In this document: piece by piece, positions 45,289 to 53,450 of the stretch
How the letters are laid out: each line of letters begins with the position of its first letter
Numbering within the stretch: the stretch's first letter is position 1
Source of the DNA: Nonlabens ulvanivorans
Lineage (GTDB): Bacteria > Bacteroidota > Bacteroidia > Flavobacteriales > Flavobacteriaceae
DNA length: 64,000 bases
Reading direction: 5' to 3'
Assembly (NCBI RefSeq): GCF_000755285.1
Contig: NZ_BBMK01000004.1
Coordinates: 62,001 to 126,000, forward strand
Made by a program: the position numbers and the translations under genes
Notes under the pieces: generated by a model
What the model was told of the DNA's origin: nothing
The model's input: the letters and a program-made list of their open reading frames with translations, nothing else
The model's database searches: none

Positions 45289-46233
45289 ATGATAATTTGG
45301 ATAAGCTTTATAATATTTGTGACAATTCTACTCGCTTTAGATTTGTTAGTCTTTAATAAGAATGCACATGTGATATCTACTAAAGAAGCCACAAAGTACA
45401 CTATCCTTTGGGTTTCTATTGCACTGGCTTTTACAGGTGCTATTTATTTGATCTATAATGGATCTTACATTTCAAATCCTGAAGAATTGTATTCCAGTAA
45501 GGCTTCTATAAAATATATAACCGGTTATCTAATTGAACTATCACTAAGTATAGATAACATTTTTGTAATCGCCATTATATTTAAGTCGTTTGCGATAGAA
45601 CAACGATATCAACATCGTGTCTTATTTTGGGGGGGTATTGTAGGAGCTCTAATTTTTAGAGCGATTATGATATTTTTTGGTGTCGCATTGATTAGAGAAA
45701 TAGACTGGATGACTTATATATTTGGTGCTTTTCTTTTATATACAGCTTTTAAAATGCTAGTCAGTAAAGATGATGAGTTCAATCCTAAAGAATCCGTTAT
45801 CTATAAACTAGCACGTCGCTGGTTTCCTGTAACAGATCGCATTGAAGGACAAGATTTATTCATAAGAAAAATGGGGGGGAAATTAATAGCTACTCCTTTA
45901 TTTCTTGCTTTAATCGTTATTGAATTAACAGATGTATTATTTGCTTTAGATTCTATACCTGCTATACTAGCCATTACATCAGATCCATTTTTAGTTTTTT
46001 CTAGTAATATTATGGCTATCATTGGACTGCGTAGTATGTATTTCTTCTTATCTAATCTATTAGATAAATTTCAATATATCCATTATAGCCTTATCGCTAT
46101 ACTAACCTTTGTAGGTTTAAAAATGATATTAGTTCATTACATACATTTTCCAGAATGGGTATCTCTAACCTTTATCTTTATAGCTTTAATGGTAGGTGGA
46201 CTAGTATCAAAGCTCTACCCAAGTAATCCTTAA
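45289..46233 (+). CDS. TerC-family integral membrane protein
   Basis: A 314-residue protein with about nine membrane helices. It has the family hallmarks ELSLSIDNIFVIAIIF and ELTDVLFALDSIPAILAIT, whose acidic residues in the membrane may bind metal ions. TerC/Alx proteins are tied to tellurite resistance and manganese export. Two G7 tracts (45629-45635 and 45873-45879) give LFWGGIVGAL and KMGGKLIATP; family members have one Gly at each place. The start is beside a -7 element, as in a leaderless transcript. Confidence 0.9.
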   Translation: MIIWISFIIFVTILLALDLLVFNKNAHVISTKEATKYTILWVSIALAFTGAIYLIYNGSYISNPEELYSSKASIKYITGYLIELSLSIDNIFVIAIIFKSFAIEQRYQHRVLFWGGIVGALIFRAIMIFFGVALIREIDWMTYIFGAFLLYTAFKMLVSKDDEFNPKESVIYKLARRWFPVTDRIEGQDLFIRKMGGKLIATPLFLALIVIELTDVLFALDSIPAILAITSDPFLVFSSNIMAIIGLRSMYFFLSNLLDKFQYIHYSLIAILTFVGLKMILVHYIHFPEWVSLTFIFIALMVGGLVSKLYPSNP

Positions 46234-46335
46234 TCCAATAAAATAACGGATTGAGCGCATTGGTCCTTTGACATTTTAACAAAACCTTCAAAACCATAGT
46301 GTCAGATATCTGCGTATATGTAATAAAAGCGCTCG

Positions 46336-46629
46336 ATGATCACTTACACTTATAAACATACACAACAAAAACAACGCCTCGAAAAGTTATTTCAACAAGA
46401 ATTACTTCCTGTATTGCAGTCTAAAGCTGTTGTTGAAGTTCAGGTGAACTTTCAACTAGTGATTGATCAAAATGGACGTACTAAAGAAGCTGCTTCTATA
46501 TATCTAACTTACAATAATCGAATTGTGTCTTTTAGAGCTATCAAAGGTCGTTTTAAAAAATCTGCAAGTATTATAATCGACGACGTTAAAAATTATTTTA
46601 ATCAAACCGATCGATTTTTATCGATATAA
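46336..46629 (+). CDS. Small basic alpha/beta protein, unknown
   Basis: A 97-residue protein without signal peptide. It has a helix (LEKLFQQELLPVLQ), three strands (VVEVQVNFQLVID, EAASIYLTYNNR, VSFRAIKG) and a final helix (SASIIIDDVKNYFNQ). The order of elements vaguely recalls the ribosome hibernation fold found two genes upstream, but sequence identity is too weak to claim it. It is basic and may bind RNA. A 15-bp hairpin terminator follows directly. Confidence 0.45.
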   Translation: MITYTYKHTQQKQRLEKLFQQELLPVLQSKAVVEVQVNFQLVIDQNGRTKEAASIYLTYNNRIVSFRAIKGRFKKSASIIIDDVKNYFNQTDRFLSI

Positions 46630-46659
46630 AAAAGCTCCTAATTCTATTAGGAGCTTTTT
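46628..46659. terminator. Strong bidirectional terminator
   Basis: AAAAAGCTCCTAAT and ATTAGGAGCTTTTT form a 14-bp stem with a three-base loop, between convergent genes. Confidence 0.9.
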
Positions 46660-46675
46660 AATTATTAAATGTTTT

Positions 46676-47287
46676 TTATAAAGATTCTCTTTCTATAAAA
46701 TTGCCATTAAAGAGAAATTCATCTTGCTTTTTACGTTCTCTAGGAGCGCTTTCTGCGTTTCGTAAATCGTCATTTAAGTTGTCATCATTACCACCATAAT
46801 AACCAGCGGTTATTGCTGTGGCAACATGATAGTGATCAGGAAATCCAAAATCCTTTTTTGCCGCTTCAAAATCTACTCCTGCCATTTGATGAATAGCAAT
46901 TCCCATGCTATGTGCTTGAATGGCCATGTTTGCCGTAAACTGTCCTAAATCATGTAGCGCGTGATAATTGTCTTTTCCATCCGGTGTTTTAGTATTTATC
47001 ACACCTAACATTAATACAGGTGCATTAATTGCCCATGATTGATTAAACTCCACAAGATGATTCATGATGCGATCATAGGTTTCACTTCCCTTAATTCCCC
47101 AAACTACATTCCATGGCTGAAAATTATTGCTGCTCGCAGCCCATCTTCCAGCTTCAAACATTGATTGTAAGTCTGTTTGTGAAACAGGCATATCTGCAAA
47201 TACTCTTGGACTCCATCTGTCTTTTATCAAATCTACAATTGGATGATCGTTTGGAGTTTCTTTAAGAGGTGTATTTTCTTTATTCAT
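46676..47287 (-). CDS. Nitroreductase-family flavoprotein
   Basis: A 203-residue FMN-dependent oxidoreductase. The N-terminus has DRWSPRVFADMPVSQTDL, and the core has FEAGRWAASSNNFQPWNVVW, the FMN phosphate-binding region of the nitroreductase fold (part shown). MAIQAHSMGIAIHQMAG and the C-terminal RKKQDEFLF complete it. It reduces nitro groups, quinones or related substrates with NAD(P)H. It lies downstream of the biosynthetic operon on the same strand, 110 bases after the ACP gene, so it could supply a reductive step, but it may be separate. Confidence 0.85.
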   Translation of the reverse strand: MNKENTPLKETPNDHPIVDLIKDRWSPRVFADMPVSQTDLQSMFEAGRWAASSNNFQPWNVVWGIKGSETYDRIMNHLVEFNQSWAINAPVLMLGVINTKTPDGKDNYHALHDLGQFTANMAIQAHSMGIAIHQMAGVDFEAAKKDFGFPDHYHVATAITAGYYGGNDDNLNDDLRNAESAPRERKKQDEFLFNGNFIERESL

Positions 47288-47397
47288 CTTTTTTTATACA
47301 AGATAGTAGGATAGAATATAGATAAACTTATGTTTTATATAGTATTATTATAATCTTAATAGTTATTTAAGAGAATTCATCTCAATTATAATAAAAA

Positions 47398-47649
47398 TTA
47401 AGATTCTAGCTTTCTCAAAACAATATGAACTGAGTCGGATACGGTCTGCATTTCTTCCATATCTTTTTCATCTAAAGTAATGTCAAAAGCATCTTCAACA
47501 TCTAATGCGATGTCAACGAGATGAGCGCTATTAATACCCAAATCCTGCATCAAATGACTATCAGGCTGTATGTCTTTAGAATTTACATCTTGAGGTAAAT
47601 ACACCTTAACAATGTTGTGCAATCGATTTTCAATTTCTTCTTTTTTCAT
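47398..47649 (-). CDS. Acyl carrier protein
   Basis: An 83-residue protein. LMQDLGINSAHLVDIALDVEDAF contains the phosphopantetheine-attachment Ser41 in GINSAHL, a variant of the usual D-S-L. The helices are typical of ACP. It is separate from the housekeeping AcpP (which has DSLDTVE). It would carry the growing acyl chain of this cluster. Its place at the 3' end of a dense biosynthetic operon supports this. Confidence 0.88.
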   Translation of the reverse strand: MKKEEIENRLHNIVKVYLPQDVNSKDIQPDSHLMQDLGINSAHLVDIALDVEDAFDITLDEKDMEEMQTVSDSVHIVLRKLES

Positions 47650-47690
47650 TTATATAATATTTTCAAGACCTAAGTCATCATTTAATTAAT

Positions 47691-48968
47691 CTACCATTTC
47701 TTTAAAACTACAGCTGCATTGACATCTCCAAAACCAAAACTAGCCTTAATTAAAATGTCTATATCTGTTGGAACAACTTTAGTCGGTAATTTTTCTGCAG
47801 GATAAATAGCATTGATATCAGAGTGCAATTCTGTTATATTTTGATTAGGAAATATCTCTTGGTGTTTTAATTGCAATAATGTACCTACTAGTTCTATACT
47901 ACCTGCAGCTGCAAGACAATGTCCTATGGTTGATTTAAAGCTATTTAGATAAGGGAATTGATCGGTTAATTGTAATCCTGCTACCCAATTACTTACTTCA
48001 TAAGCATCCTTACCTGTAGCGGTAACATGACCATTTATGGCGTCTATATTCTTATTAGAAATACCAGATTGTATGACAGCTTGTTGAATACACTTTTGTA
48101 CCGCATCACCATTAGGCGCAGTCATACTGCCACTACCACGATGACCTCCAGAATTTAAGGAACCGCCCAAAACCTCTCCATAAATTGTAGCTCCTCGTTT
48201 TAAGGCACTATCCAAGTCTTCAAGAATCATTGCACCAGCGCCACTACCTGGTACAAAACCGGCTGCGTCAATAGAAAAAGGTCTACTAGCTTGATCAGGA
48301 TTATCATTATAACCTGTTGGCATTATGCGCATGGCATCAAATCCACCCCAAATATATGGACCAGAATCACTTGTAGAACCTACAAGCATTTGTGTAGCGT
48401 TCCCATAAGCTATGCGTTCATATCCCATTATAAAAGCCTCTGTACCTGTACAACAAGCACTAGAATTACTAGTCACTACATTTCCCGCTCCTAATTCACC
48501 AGACAGCCATGCACTTATACCGCTAGTCATCGTTTGTATAACACTTGTGCTACCCAACCTGCGCACACGACCATCATCTATTAAATGAATCGCTTCTCTG
48601 AATTTCTCACCACCACTTTGTCCTGTTCCCATTATAATTCCAAAACTGGACAACGCATTATCTTTATCTGCAATCGTTAGTCCAGCGTCGTTAAAAGCAT
48701 CTTTACCAGCAATAACGCCATAAACTAATCCGCTAGCTTTTAAACCTCTAAGTTGTAACGGTGTAAAATATTTAACTAAATGCTCATCAGTTAATTGAGG
48801 TGTACCAGATACCTGGCATCCAAAATTTAAGTCTGCTAACTGCTGGTCATATTTTAAGCCACTTTCTCCATTTTTCAAGGCTTTGTAAAAATCTGAAATA
48901 TTAATAGCATTAGGCGCTACCACGCCCATGCCTGTTATCACCACACGTTTAAGGATTTGCTTACTCAT
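47691..48968 (-). CDS. Beta-ketoacyl-ACP synthase (KAS I/II type)
   Basis: The 425-residue enzyme carries out decarboxylative condensation of malonyl-ACP with an acyl chain. It opens RVVITGMGVVAPN and has the Cys-His-His triad: SNSSACCTGTEAF (Cys172), INGHVTATGKDAYE and FKSTIGHCLAAAG. It ends with a Gly-rich loop (SFGFGDVNAAVVLKKW) of the family. The N-terminus and the ACP pairing point to a secondary pathway enzyme, not the housekeeping FabF. It is separated by 11 bases from the dehydratase gene, so it lies in the same operon. Confidence 0.9.
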   Translation of the reverse strand: MSKQILKRVVITGMGVVAPNAINISDFYKALKNGESGLKYDQQLADLNFGCQVSGTPQLTDEHLVKYFTPLQLRGLKASGLVYGVIAGKDAFNDAGLTIADKDNALSSFGIIMGTGQSGGEKFREAIHLIDDGRVRRLGSTSVIQTMTSGISAWLSGELGAGNVVTSNSSACCTGTEAFIMGYERIAYGNATQMLVGSTSDSGPYIWGGFDAMRIMPTGYNDNPDQASRPFSIDAAGFVPGSGAGAMILEDLDSALKRGATIYGEVLGGSLNSGGHRGSGSMTAPNGDAVQKCIQQAVIQSGISNKNIDAINGHVTATGKDAYEVSNWVAGLQLTDQFPYLNSFKSTIGHCLAAAGSIELVGTLLQLKHQEIFPNQNITELHSDINAIYPAEKLPTKVVPTDIDILIKASFGFGDVNAAVVLKKW

Positions 48969-48979
48969 TATTTTACAGT

Positions 48980-49423
48980 TTACTCAGACGTTATGATCAT
49001 ACCACTCACCCAACCTTCGGCGATTTTTTGTTCGTTTTCATCAATCATTTTCACCACACATTTTAATTTTCCAAATCTGAAATATTCTTTTCTAGCACTA
49101 ACAATAACTGCTGTTCCTGGTTTAACGATTGAATTAAATACTACATGACTTTCAGTAAAAACAAAATTCAAAGATTCTTTTTCATCTTTATTTAAATAAG
49201 TTCCTAGACAAGCAAGCCCTATTTGTGCCATGCATTCAATAAGAATTACTCCTGGAGTTACTGGATTATGTAAAAAATGATGCTTGTAAAAATATTCGCT
49301 TTCGCGAAAGCGGTATACACCTATCACATGGTTATCATCCATTTCTAAGATATGATCCACAAATTTGAATCCATCTCCATAGGGTAAATTAGCTATTATT
49401 TTTTCAAACGGATCTAAAAGCAA
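48980..49423 (-). CDS. 3-hydroxyacyl-ACP dehydratase (FabZ-like hotdog)
   Basis: A 147-residue hotdog protein: LPYGDGFKFVDHILEMDDNHVIGVYRF and HFLHNPVTPGVILIECMAQIGL, in which the H-x8-G-x-(M/I)-x2-E signature of FabZ lies (part shown). It removes water from 3-hydroxyacyl-ACP. A perfect copy of the 16-base palindrome (49297-49312) sits in the coding sequence at GVYRFRESEY. The gene lies between the KAS and SDR genes. It would act in the chain-building half of the cluster. Confidence 0.85.
   Translation of the reverse strand: MLLDPFEKIIANLPYGDGFKFVDHILEMDDNHVIGVYRFRESEYFYKHHFLHNPVTPGVILIECMAQIGLACLGTYLNKDEKESLNFVFTESHVVFNSIVKPGTAVIVSARKEYFRFGKLKCVVKMIDENEQKIAEGWVSGMIITSE
49297..49312. repeat. 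Perfect CGCTTTCGCGAAAGCG palindrome inside a CDS
   Basis: A 16-base perfect copy in the dehydratase gene, encoding YRFRES on the minus strand. Confidence 0.95.
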
Positions 49424-49473
49424 TATATAAAGTGTTAGTTAAGTAAGTGTTGTTTAATTTATTTAATATCAGA

Positions 49474-50255
49474 TTATTGTAATGATTCACCACCATCAAC
49501 TTTAATAACATTACCTGTAATCCATTGAGACTCTTTAAGGCTAATAAGTATACGGTATTTGCGACATCCACTGGCTGTGTAAGCCTGTGATTAGGATTAC
49601 GTTTTAGACTCATCTCTTTAAGCGCTTCATAACTGGGAATGCGCTTAAGGCTGTCTGTATCTGTGACGCCAGCTTGTATACAATTGGATGTGATTTGTGC
49701 CGGAGCAAATTCTATAGCCATACTTCTATTAATGGCCTCTAGAGTAGCCTTTGCAGCACTTACAGCAGCATAACCATTCATAGGTTTTACACTACCTTCA
49801 CTAGTAAAGCTGATTATTCTTGCTGGTGTGGCAAATAAAGACTGTGCATATAGATTAGAAACCCAACTGTAGAGACTTATTCCCATTGATTGCACCGTTT
49901 GTTGAAAATCACCACTTGATAATTTATCCTTACCTGTCATAGGTTTTAAATTACCTTTTGAAATACTGTGAAGTAAAACACTCACTTTGTTCTCTTTAAT
50001 AAAAGGTTTGATTTGAGTTAGCGCTTCCATAATTTTATCTTCACGAGCCGCATCTATATTAAGTGTCAACAGCTGATTTCCAAAGCTTCTAATCATTTGA
50101 AAATCGACTTCTACTTTTGATGCTTGGATACGAGAAGCACGATAAAGAATGATAAGATTCATTCCATGCTGGGCTAATTTTAGTGCACTTGCATAGCCTA
50201 GACCACTACTGCCACCTAGAATTATTCCATATTGACCTTCAAATTCTTTTACCAT
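49474..50255 (-). CDS. SDR reductase, FabL/FabI-like (frameshift near end)
   Basis: The reconstruction has 260 residues. It opens GIILGGSSGLGYASALKLAQ, a Rossmann loop, and its active site reads NGYAAVSAAKATLEA, a Tyr-x6-Lys spacing. That spacing is typical of enoyl-ACP reductases FabI and FabL, unlike the Tyr-x3-Lys of ketoreductases. One A is missing near 49534-49536 (T run on the given strand): the true end reads ALKESQWITGNVIKVDGGES. So the gene stops at 49474 and does not overlap the dehydratase. It could perform the enoyl-reduction step, or a ketoreduction; the former is favoured. It overlaps the PKS gene by seven bases. Confidence 0.8.
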
Positions 50256-51301
50256 TCTAATAATATGCGTTGTGCTGTAAATCCTGGTCCAAAACTAAGC
50301 ATCAATCCTCGCTCACCAGTTTTTAAATCTTGATTCATAAAACGTTCTAATACAAATAGCACGGTAGCACTACTCATATTACCATATAGTCTTAGAACCT
50401 CTTTAGTATCATTAATATCTTTACCTAGCCCTGCAAATAATTCCTCTACTGTTTGCACAATTTTTTTTCCTCCAGGATGAAATATCAAATGATCAATATC
50501 TTCAATAGTCAATCCTTGTTTCTTAAGAAATGGATGAATTATCGCAGGAAAATGACTAGCTATAGTCTCTGGAACTGCCTTATCGAGTACCATTTGCAAT
50601 CCACTATTTACTAAATCAAAACCCATCATATGCGTTGCATCAGGAAAGTGATACATCTCATGTGCCTTCATTACAGGTCCATTATCTTCCTCATGAGATG
50701 ACAATAAAACGCAAGCACAGCCATCCCCAAATATGGCCGCACTTACCATGTTAGCCATTGAATAATCTTCTAGTTGAAAAGTTGCTGTTGGTGCTTCTAT
50801 CGCAATAACAGCTGCTCTTTTACCAGGATTTGCAGTTAAAAACTGTTGAGCATAAATTAAACCAGATACACCGGCAACACAGCCCATTTCTGTAACAGGC
50901 AGTCGATAAATATCTTGCCTCATTCCCATGCTATTAATCAAAAAAGCATCTATAGAAGGAATCATAATCCCAGTACAACTTACTGATATGATATAATCCA
51001 AATCTGTCGCTTCCCAGTTTGCGTGATCTAGGGCTTTTTGAACAGCTTTTTCAGCTAGCGGTATCACTTCTCTTTTATAGATGGCGTTACGGTCTTCAAA
51101 AGATGTTTTAGTAAATACTTCTATCGGGTCCATTATGGAATATCTTTTATCCACACCAGCACCTTCAAAAATCTTAATAGTTTTACGCCTTAGTCTTTCG
51201 TCTTGGTTAGCAAGCCATGTTTCAACAAAAGGTAAAATTTCTTTAGTTTCTTTATAATACTTTGGTAGTTGCGTGGCAACTGCTTTAATTTTTACACTCA
51301 T
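50249..51301 (-). CDS. Type III polyketide synthase (chalcone/stilbene synthase family)
   Basis: A 350-residue homodimer-type enzyme that extends an acyl starter with malonyl-CoA and cyclises the product. The Cys-His-Asn triad is complete: Cys141 in TEMGCVAGVSG, His275 in LIFHPGGKK, Asn308 in LYGNMSSAT. The GFGPG loop appears as SFGPGFTAQ (336-343). The rest of the protein matches bacterial members. Starter and number of extensions cannot be read from sequence. Its start overlaps the methyltransferase gene by 17 bases and its end the reductase gene by seven. Such close packing supports one pathway. Confidence 0.92.
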   Translation of the reverse strand: MSVKIKAVATQLPKYYKETKEILPFVETWLANQDERLRRKTIKIFEGAGVDKRYSIMDPIEVFTKTSFEDRNAIYKREVIPLAEKAVQKALDHANWEATDLDYIISVSCTGIMIPSIDAFLINSMGMRQDIYRLPVTEMGCVAGVSGLIYAQQFLTANPGKRAAVIAIEAPTATFQLEDYSMANMVSAAIFGDGCACVLLSSHEEDNGPVMKAHEMYHFPDATHMMGFDLVNSGLQMVLDKAVPETIASHFPAIIHPFLKKQGLTIEDIDHLIFHPGGKKIVQTVEELFAGLGKDINDTKEVLRLYGNMSSATVLFVLERFMNQDLKTGERGLMLSFGPGFTAQRILLEW

Positions 51302-52001
51302 AGACAGGTATTAACCATATAAATCGGAATGACCACTTCCATTGTATTGAGTCATTTATAAAAGGTATTAACTGTGCATATCTTTTAAAATCAGCACGTT
51401 TAAAACCACTTGCGATAGAAATTAAGCCATCGTGTTTTGAAATCTCATTTCTTATAAAAATAAGACATACCAATTGAAATAATATAAAAGCTATTCTACT
51501 TCTATGTAAATCATTGATAATAATAGAGTGAGTCGTTATTTCTTTAAATTTCTTTAAAAAATTAACGATTTCTGAATCACTAAAATGATGCATTGTTAAG
51601 GTACTTATAAGTATATCACATTCAATATCTGATGCATTGATTTGTAATATATCGCTTTCGCGAAAGCGAATATCTTTAAACTCCGTACTTTTTAAACGTC
51701 CTTTATTGATGGAATTTGAACTAAAATCTAATCCTAAGAACTGGACTCTAGAATCTCCAATATGAGAAGAAAGATAACGTAACATCTCACCATCACCGCA
51801 ACCAGCGTCAACAATCGTTATGGTACTCTTATTTATTTTTTTAAGTTCCTTTTGAATAGCTTGCAATGTAAAATGAAAACCACCTAGCCATTTGTTAATT
51901 TTATTAATATCATCGACAGCATTCTGTAAAGTTTGCTCATCCAGATTTGGATCATCCATCCACTCTGGATCAGAGTTTCTTTTATGGTCTATATAAATCA
52001 T
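51285..52001 (-). CDS. SAM-dependent methyltransferase
   Basis: A 238-residue class I methyltransferase: motif I TIVDAGCGDGEMLRYL, an acidic end of beta-2 (FLGLDFSS), and motif IV-type DILISTLTMHHF. It would methylate the type III PKS product or an intermediate. The palindrome copy at 51653-51668 lies inside the gene between these motifs. Its ATG overlaps the TGA of the FAD oxidoreductase gene (ATGA), and its end overlaps the PKS start. C- and O-methylation cannot be separated from sequence. Confidence 0.88.
   Translation of the reverse strand: MIYIDHKRNSDPEWMDDPNLDEQTLQNAVDDINKINKWLGGFHFTLQAIQKELKKINKSTITIVDAGCGDGEMLRYLSSHIGDSRVQFLGLDFSSNSINKGRLKSTEFKDIRFRESDILQINASDIECDILISTLTMHHFSDSEIVNFLKKFKEITTHSIIINDLHRSRIAFILFQLVCLIFIRNEISKHDGLISIASGFKRADFKRYAQLIPFINDSIQWKWSFRFIWLIPVYECKN
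51653..51668. repeat. Perfect CGCTTTCGCGAAAGCG palindrome inside a CDS
   Basis: A perfect 16-base copy (18 with flanking T/A) in the methyltransferase gene. Confidence 0.95.
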
Positions 52002-53111
52002 GGCTGTATCTCTTTACCGTGTGTTTTTTAATAATAATAGGTAATAGAAATGGTAAACGCTCTAATAACCAATAAGCTATTGCTGTTAAGTTTTATGTAA
52101 TAATATCTTTTGCAACCATCTACCATAGCGCAATCTAGATGAAAATGTCTTTCTCCAGTTTGTAGAATAGTTAATTAACATTTGATCTTGTGTAATGTGA
52201 TTGTGCAAGTATTGGGTTACATAGTTAGATGCCATTTGAGCACTGTGAATGGCCATAGCCATACCATTTCCACATAAAGGATGAATTAATCCTGCGGTAT
52301 CACCTATCATCAATAACTTACCTTCAACTGGTTCTTTTTGTTCAAATGAAATCTGGGAGATACTAATAGGCTTTTCCCATACTGGTATAGCATTCTTAAA
52401 AAATTCTTTTAAAGCTCTATTTTGTGTTAATACCTTATTATTAAAAGTAGGGATGTCTTTATAATCCTTAAAGGACTTATAATTTACTAGATAGCAAAGA
52501 TTTACATTACCGTTCTCTACTTTAGACAATCCAGCATATCCACCTTTATAAGCATGTAACTCTACTAGGTCATTAGGCATATCAAACTTATAATGCATTT
52601 TTACAGCAAGCCATGGAGATTTTTTCTGAATAAAAGGTCTGGCAAATTTTTTATCAAGCAATGATCTTTTACCTGTAGCGATGATGACTTGTTTTGCAAA
52701 TAATACATGATTACTTGTTATTACTTTAAAATGATTGTCAATTAAAGTAACATCAAAAACCCGATCGAGAAGAAAATCTGCTTTTTCTCTAGCCTTATTA
52801 TATAATTCTAAATCTAGAGAATATCTAGAAATACCTATGCCTCCTAAAGGCAAGGTTGCTGTTTTAATAGATCGCGATCCACGTGTAAAACTAAAATTAT
52901 CAATTTCAACATCTGACAGATCATTTACATTGATGCCTAACGATTTTAAATATAGATTTACCTCCATACTTAAATACTCTCCACACATTTTATGACGTGG
53001 ATATGTATCTGGATCGATAACTAATACATTAAAATGTTGAGATAGTTGTATAGCGGCCGTTAGTCCGGCAAGACCACCACCAGCAATAATGACATCAAAG
53101 TTCTTCTTCAC
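51998..53111 (-). CDS. FAD-dependent oxidoreductase, geranylgeranyl reductase/UbiH-like (two frameshifts at end)
   Basis: Starts at GTG 53111. The N-terminus has the FAD motif DVIIAGGGLAGLTAAIQL and PRHKMCGEYLS, and later GDTAGLIHPLCGNGMAMAIHSA (part), as in flavoprotein monooxygenases and geranylgeranyl reductase-type enzymes. The frame stops at 52086, but adding one A at 52091-52094 and one at 52024-52029 extends it by 30 residues. The extension reads NLTAIAYWLLERLPFLLP, then IIIKKTHGKEIQP and a TGA that overlaps the methyltransferase ATG as ATGA. That overlap is strong support. The product has about 371 residues. It probably oxidises or reduces the PKS product. Confidence 0.85.
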
Positions 53112-53114
53112 CTG

Positions 53115-53122
53115 TTAAAGGT
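53115..53122 (-). promoter_or_regulatory. Near-consensus -7 element TACCTTTA (minus strand)
   Basis: It differs at the last base from TAnnTTTG and lies just before the FAD gene, so it is a candidate promoter of the whole biosynthetic operon. Confidence 0.4.
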
Positions 53123-53156
53123 AAGAACTTTCATATCATTTAAGAATTAAATCTAA

Positions 53157-53387
53157 TTAATTAGAATTAGATTTTTCTGCTTCTTTTCTCTTGTTGCGCT
53201 TATAGTTGTATTTTAATAATAAATACAATCCTAGAAGTGAAGCAAATAGACATAATAAAATTTTACCTGTGATACCTAAGGAGCCATCACTAGGACCAAA
53301 AGTTACCAAGAACACGAATAAAATAGTAAGAATCCACAACGCATAACGGAAGTTGTGTAATTCATTAAGAATACCTAATAATTTCAT
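53157..53387 (-). CDS. Small two-helix membrane protein
   Basis: The 76-residue protein has two hydrophobic segments (ALWILTILFVFLVTFG and ILLCLFASLLGLYLLLKYNY) and a basic tail. The family may be one of the many small DUFs of Flavobacteriaceae, but I do not recognise it. It lies 45 bases upstream of the FAD oxidoreductase start and could be the first gene of that operon or an independent unit. A G7 tract (53411-53417) lies in the non-coding sequence before it. Confidence 0.5.
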   Translation of the reverse strand: MKLLGILNELHNFRYALWILTILFVFLVTFGPSDGSLGITGKILLCLFASLLGLYLLLKYNYKRNKRKEAEKSNSN

Positions 53388-53450
53388 TTTTAATTTTATG
53401 TAGTTATTCAGGGGGGGAATCCAAATTTATTAATTCCTACAAATAAAATC

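Noticed and set aside
49404-49473. Overlap of the SDR and dehydratase genes
   Set aside because: It results from the frameshift near 49534; the corrected SDR stops at 49474, before the dehydratase start.
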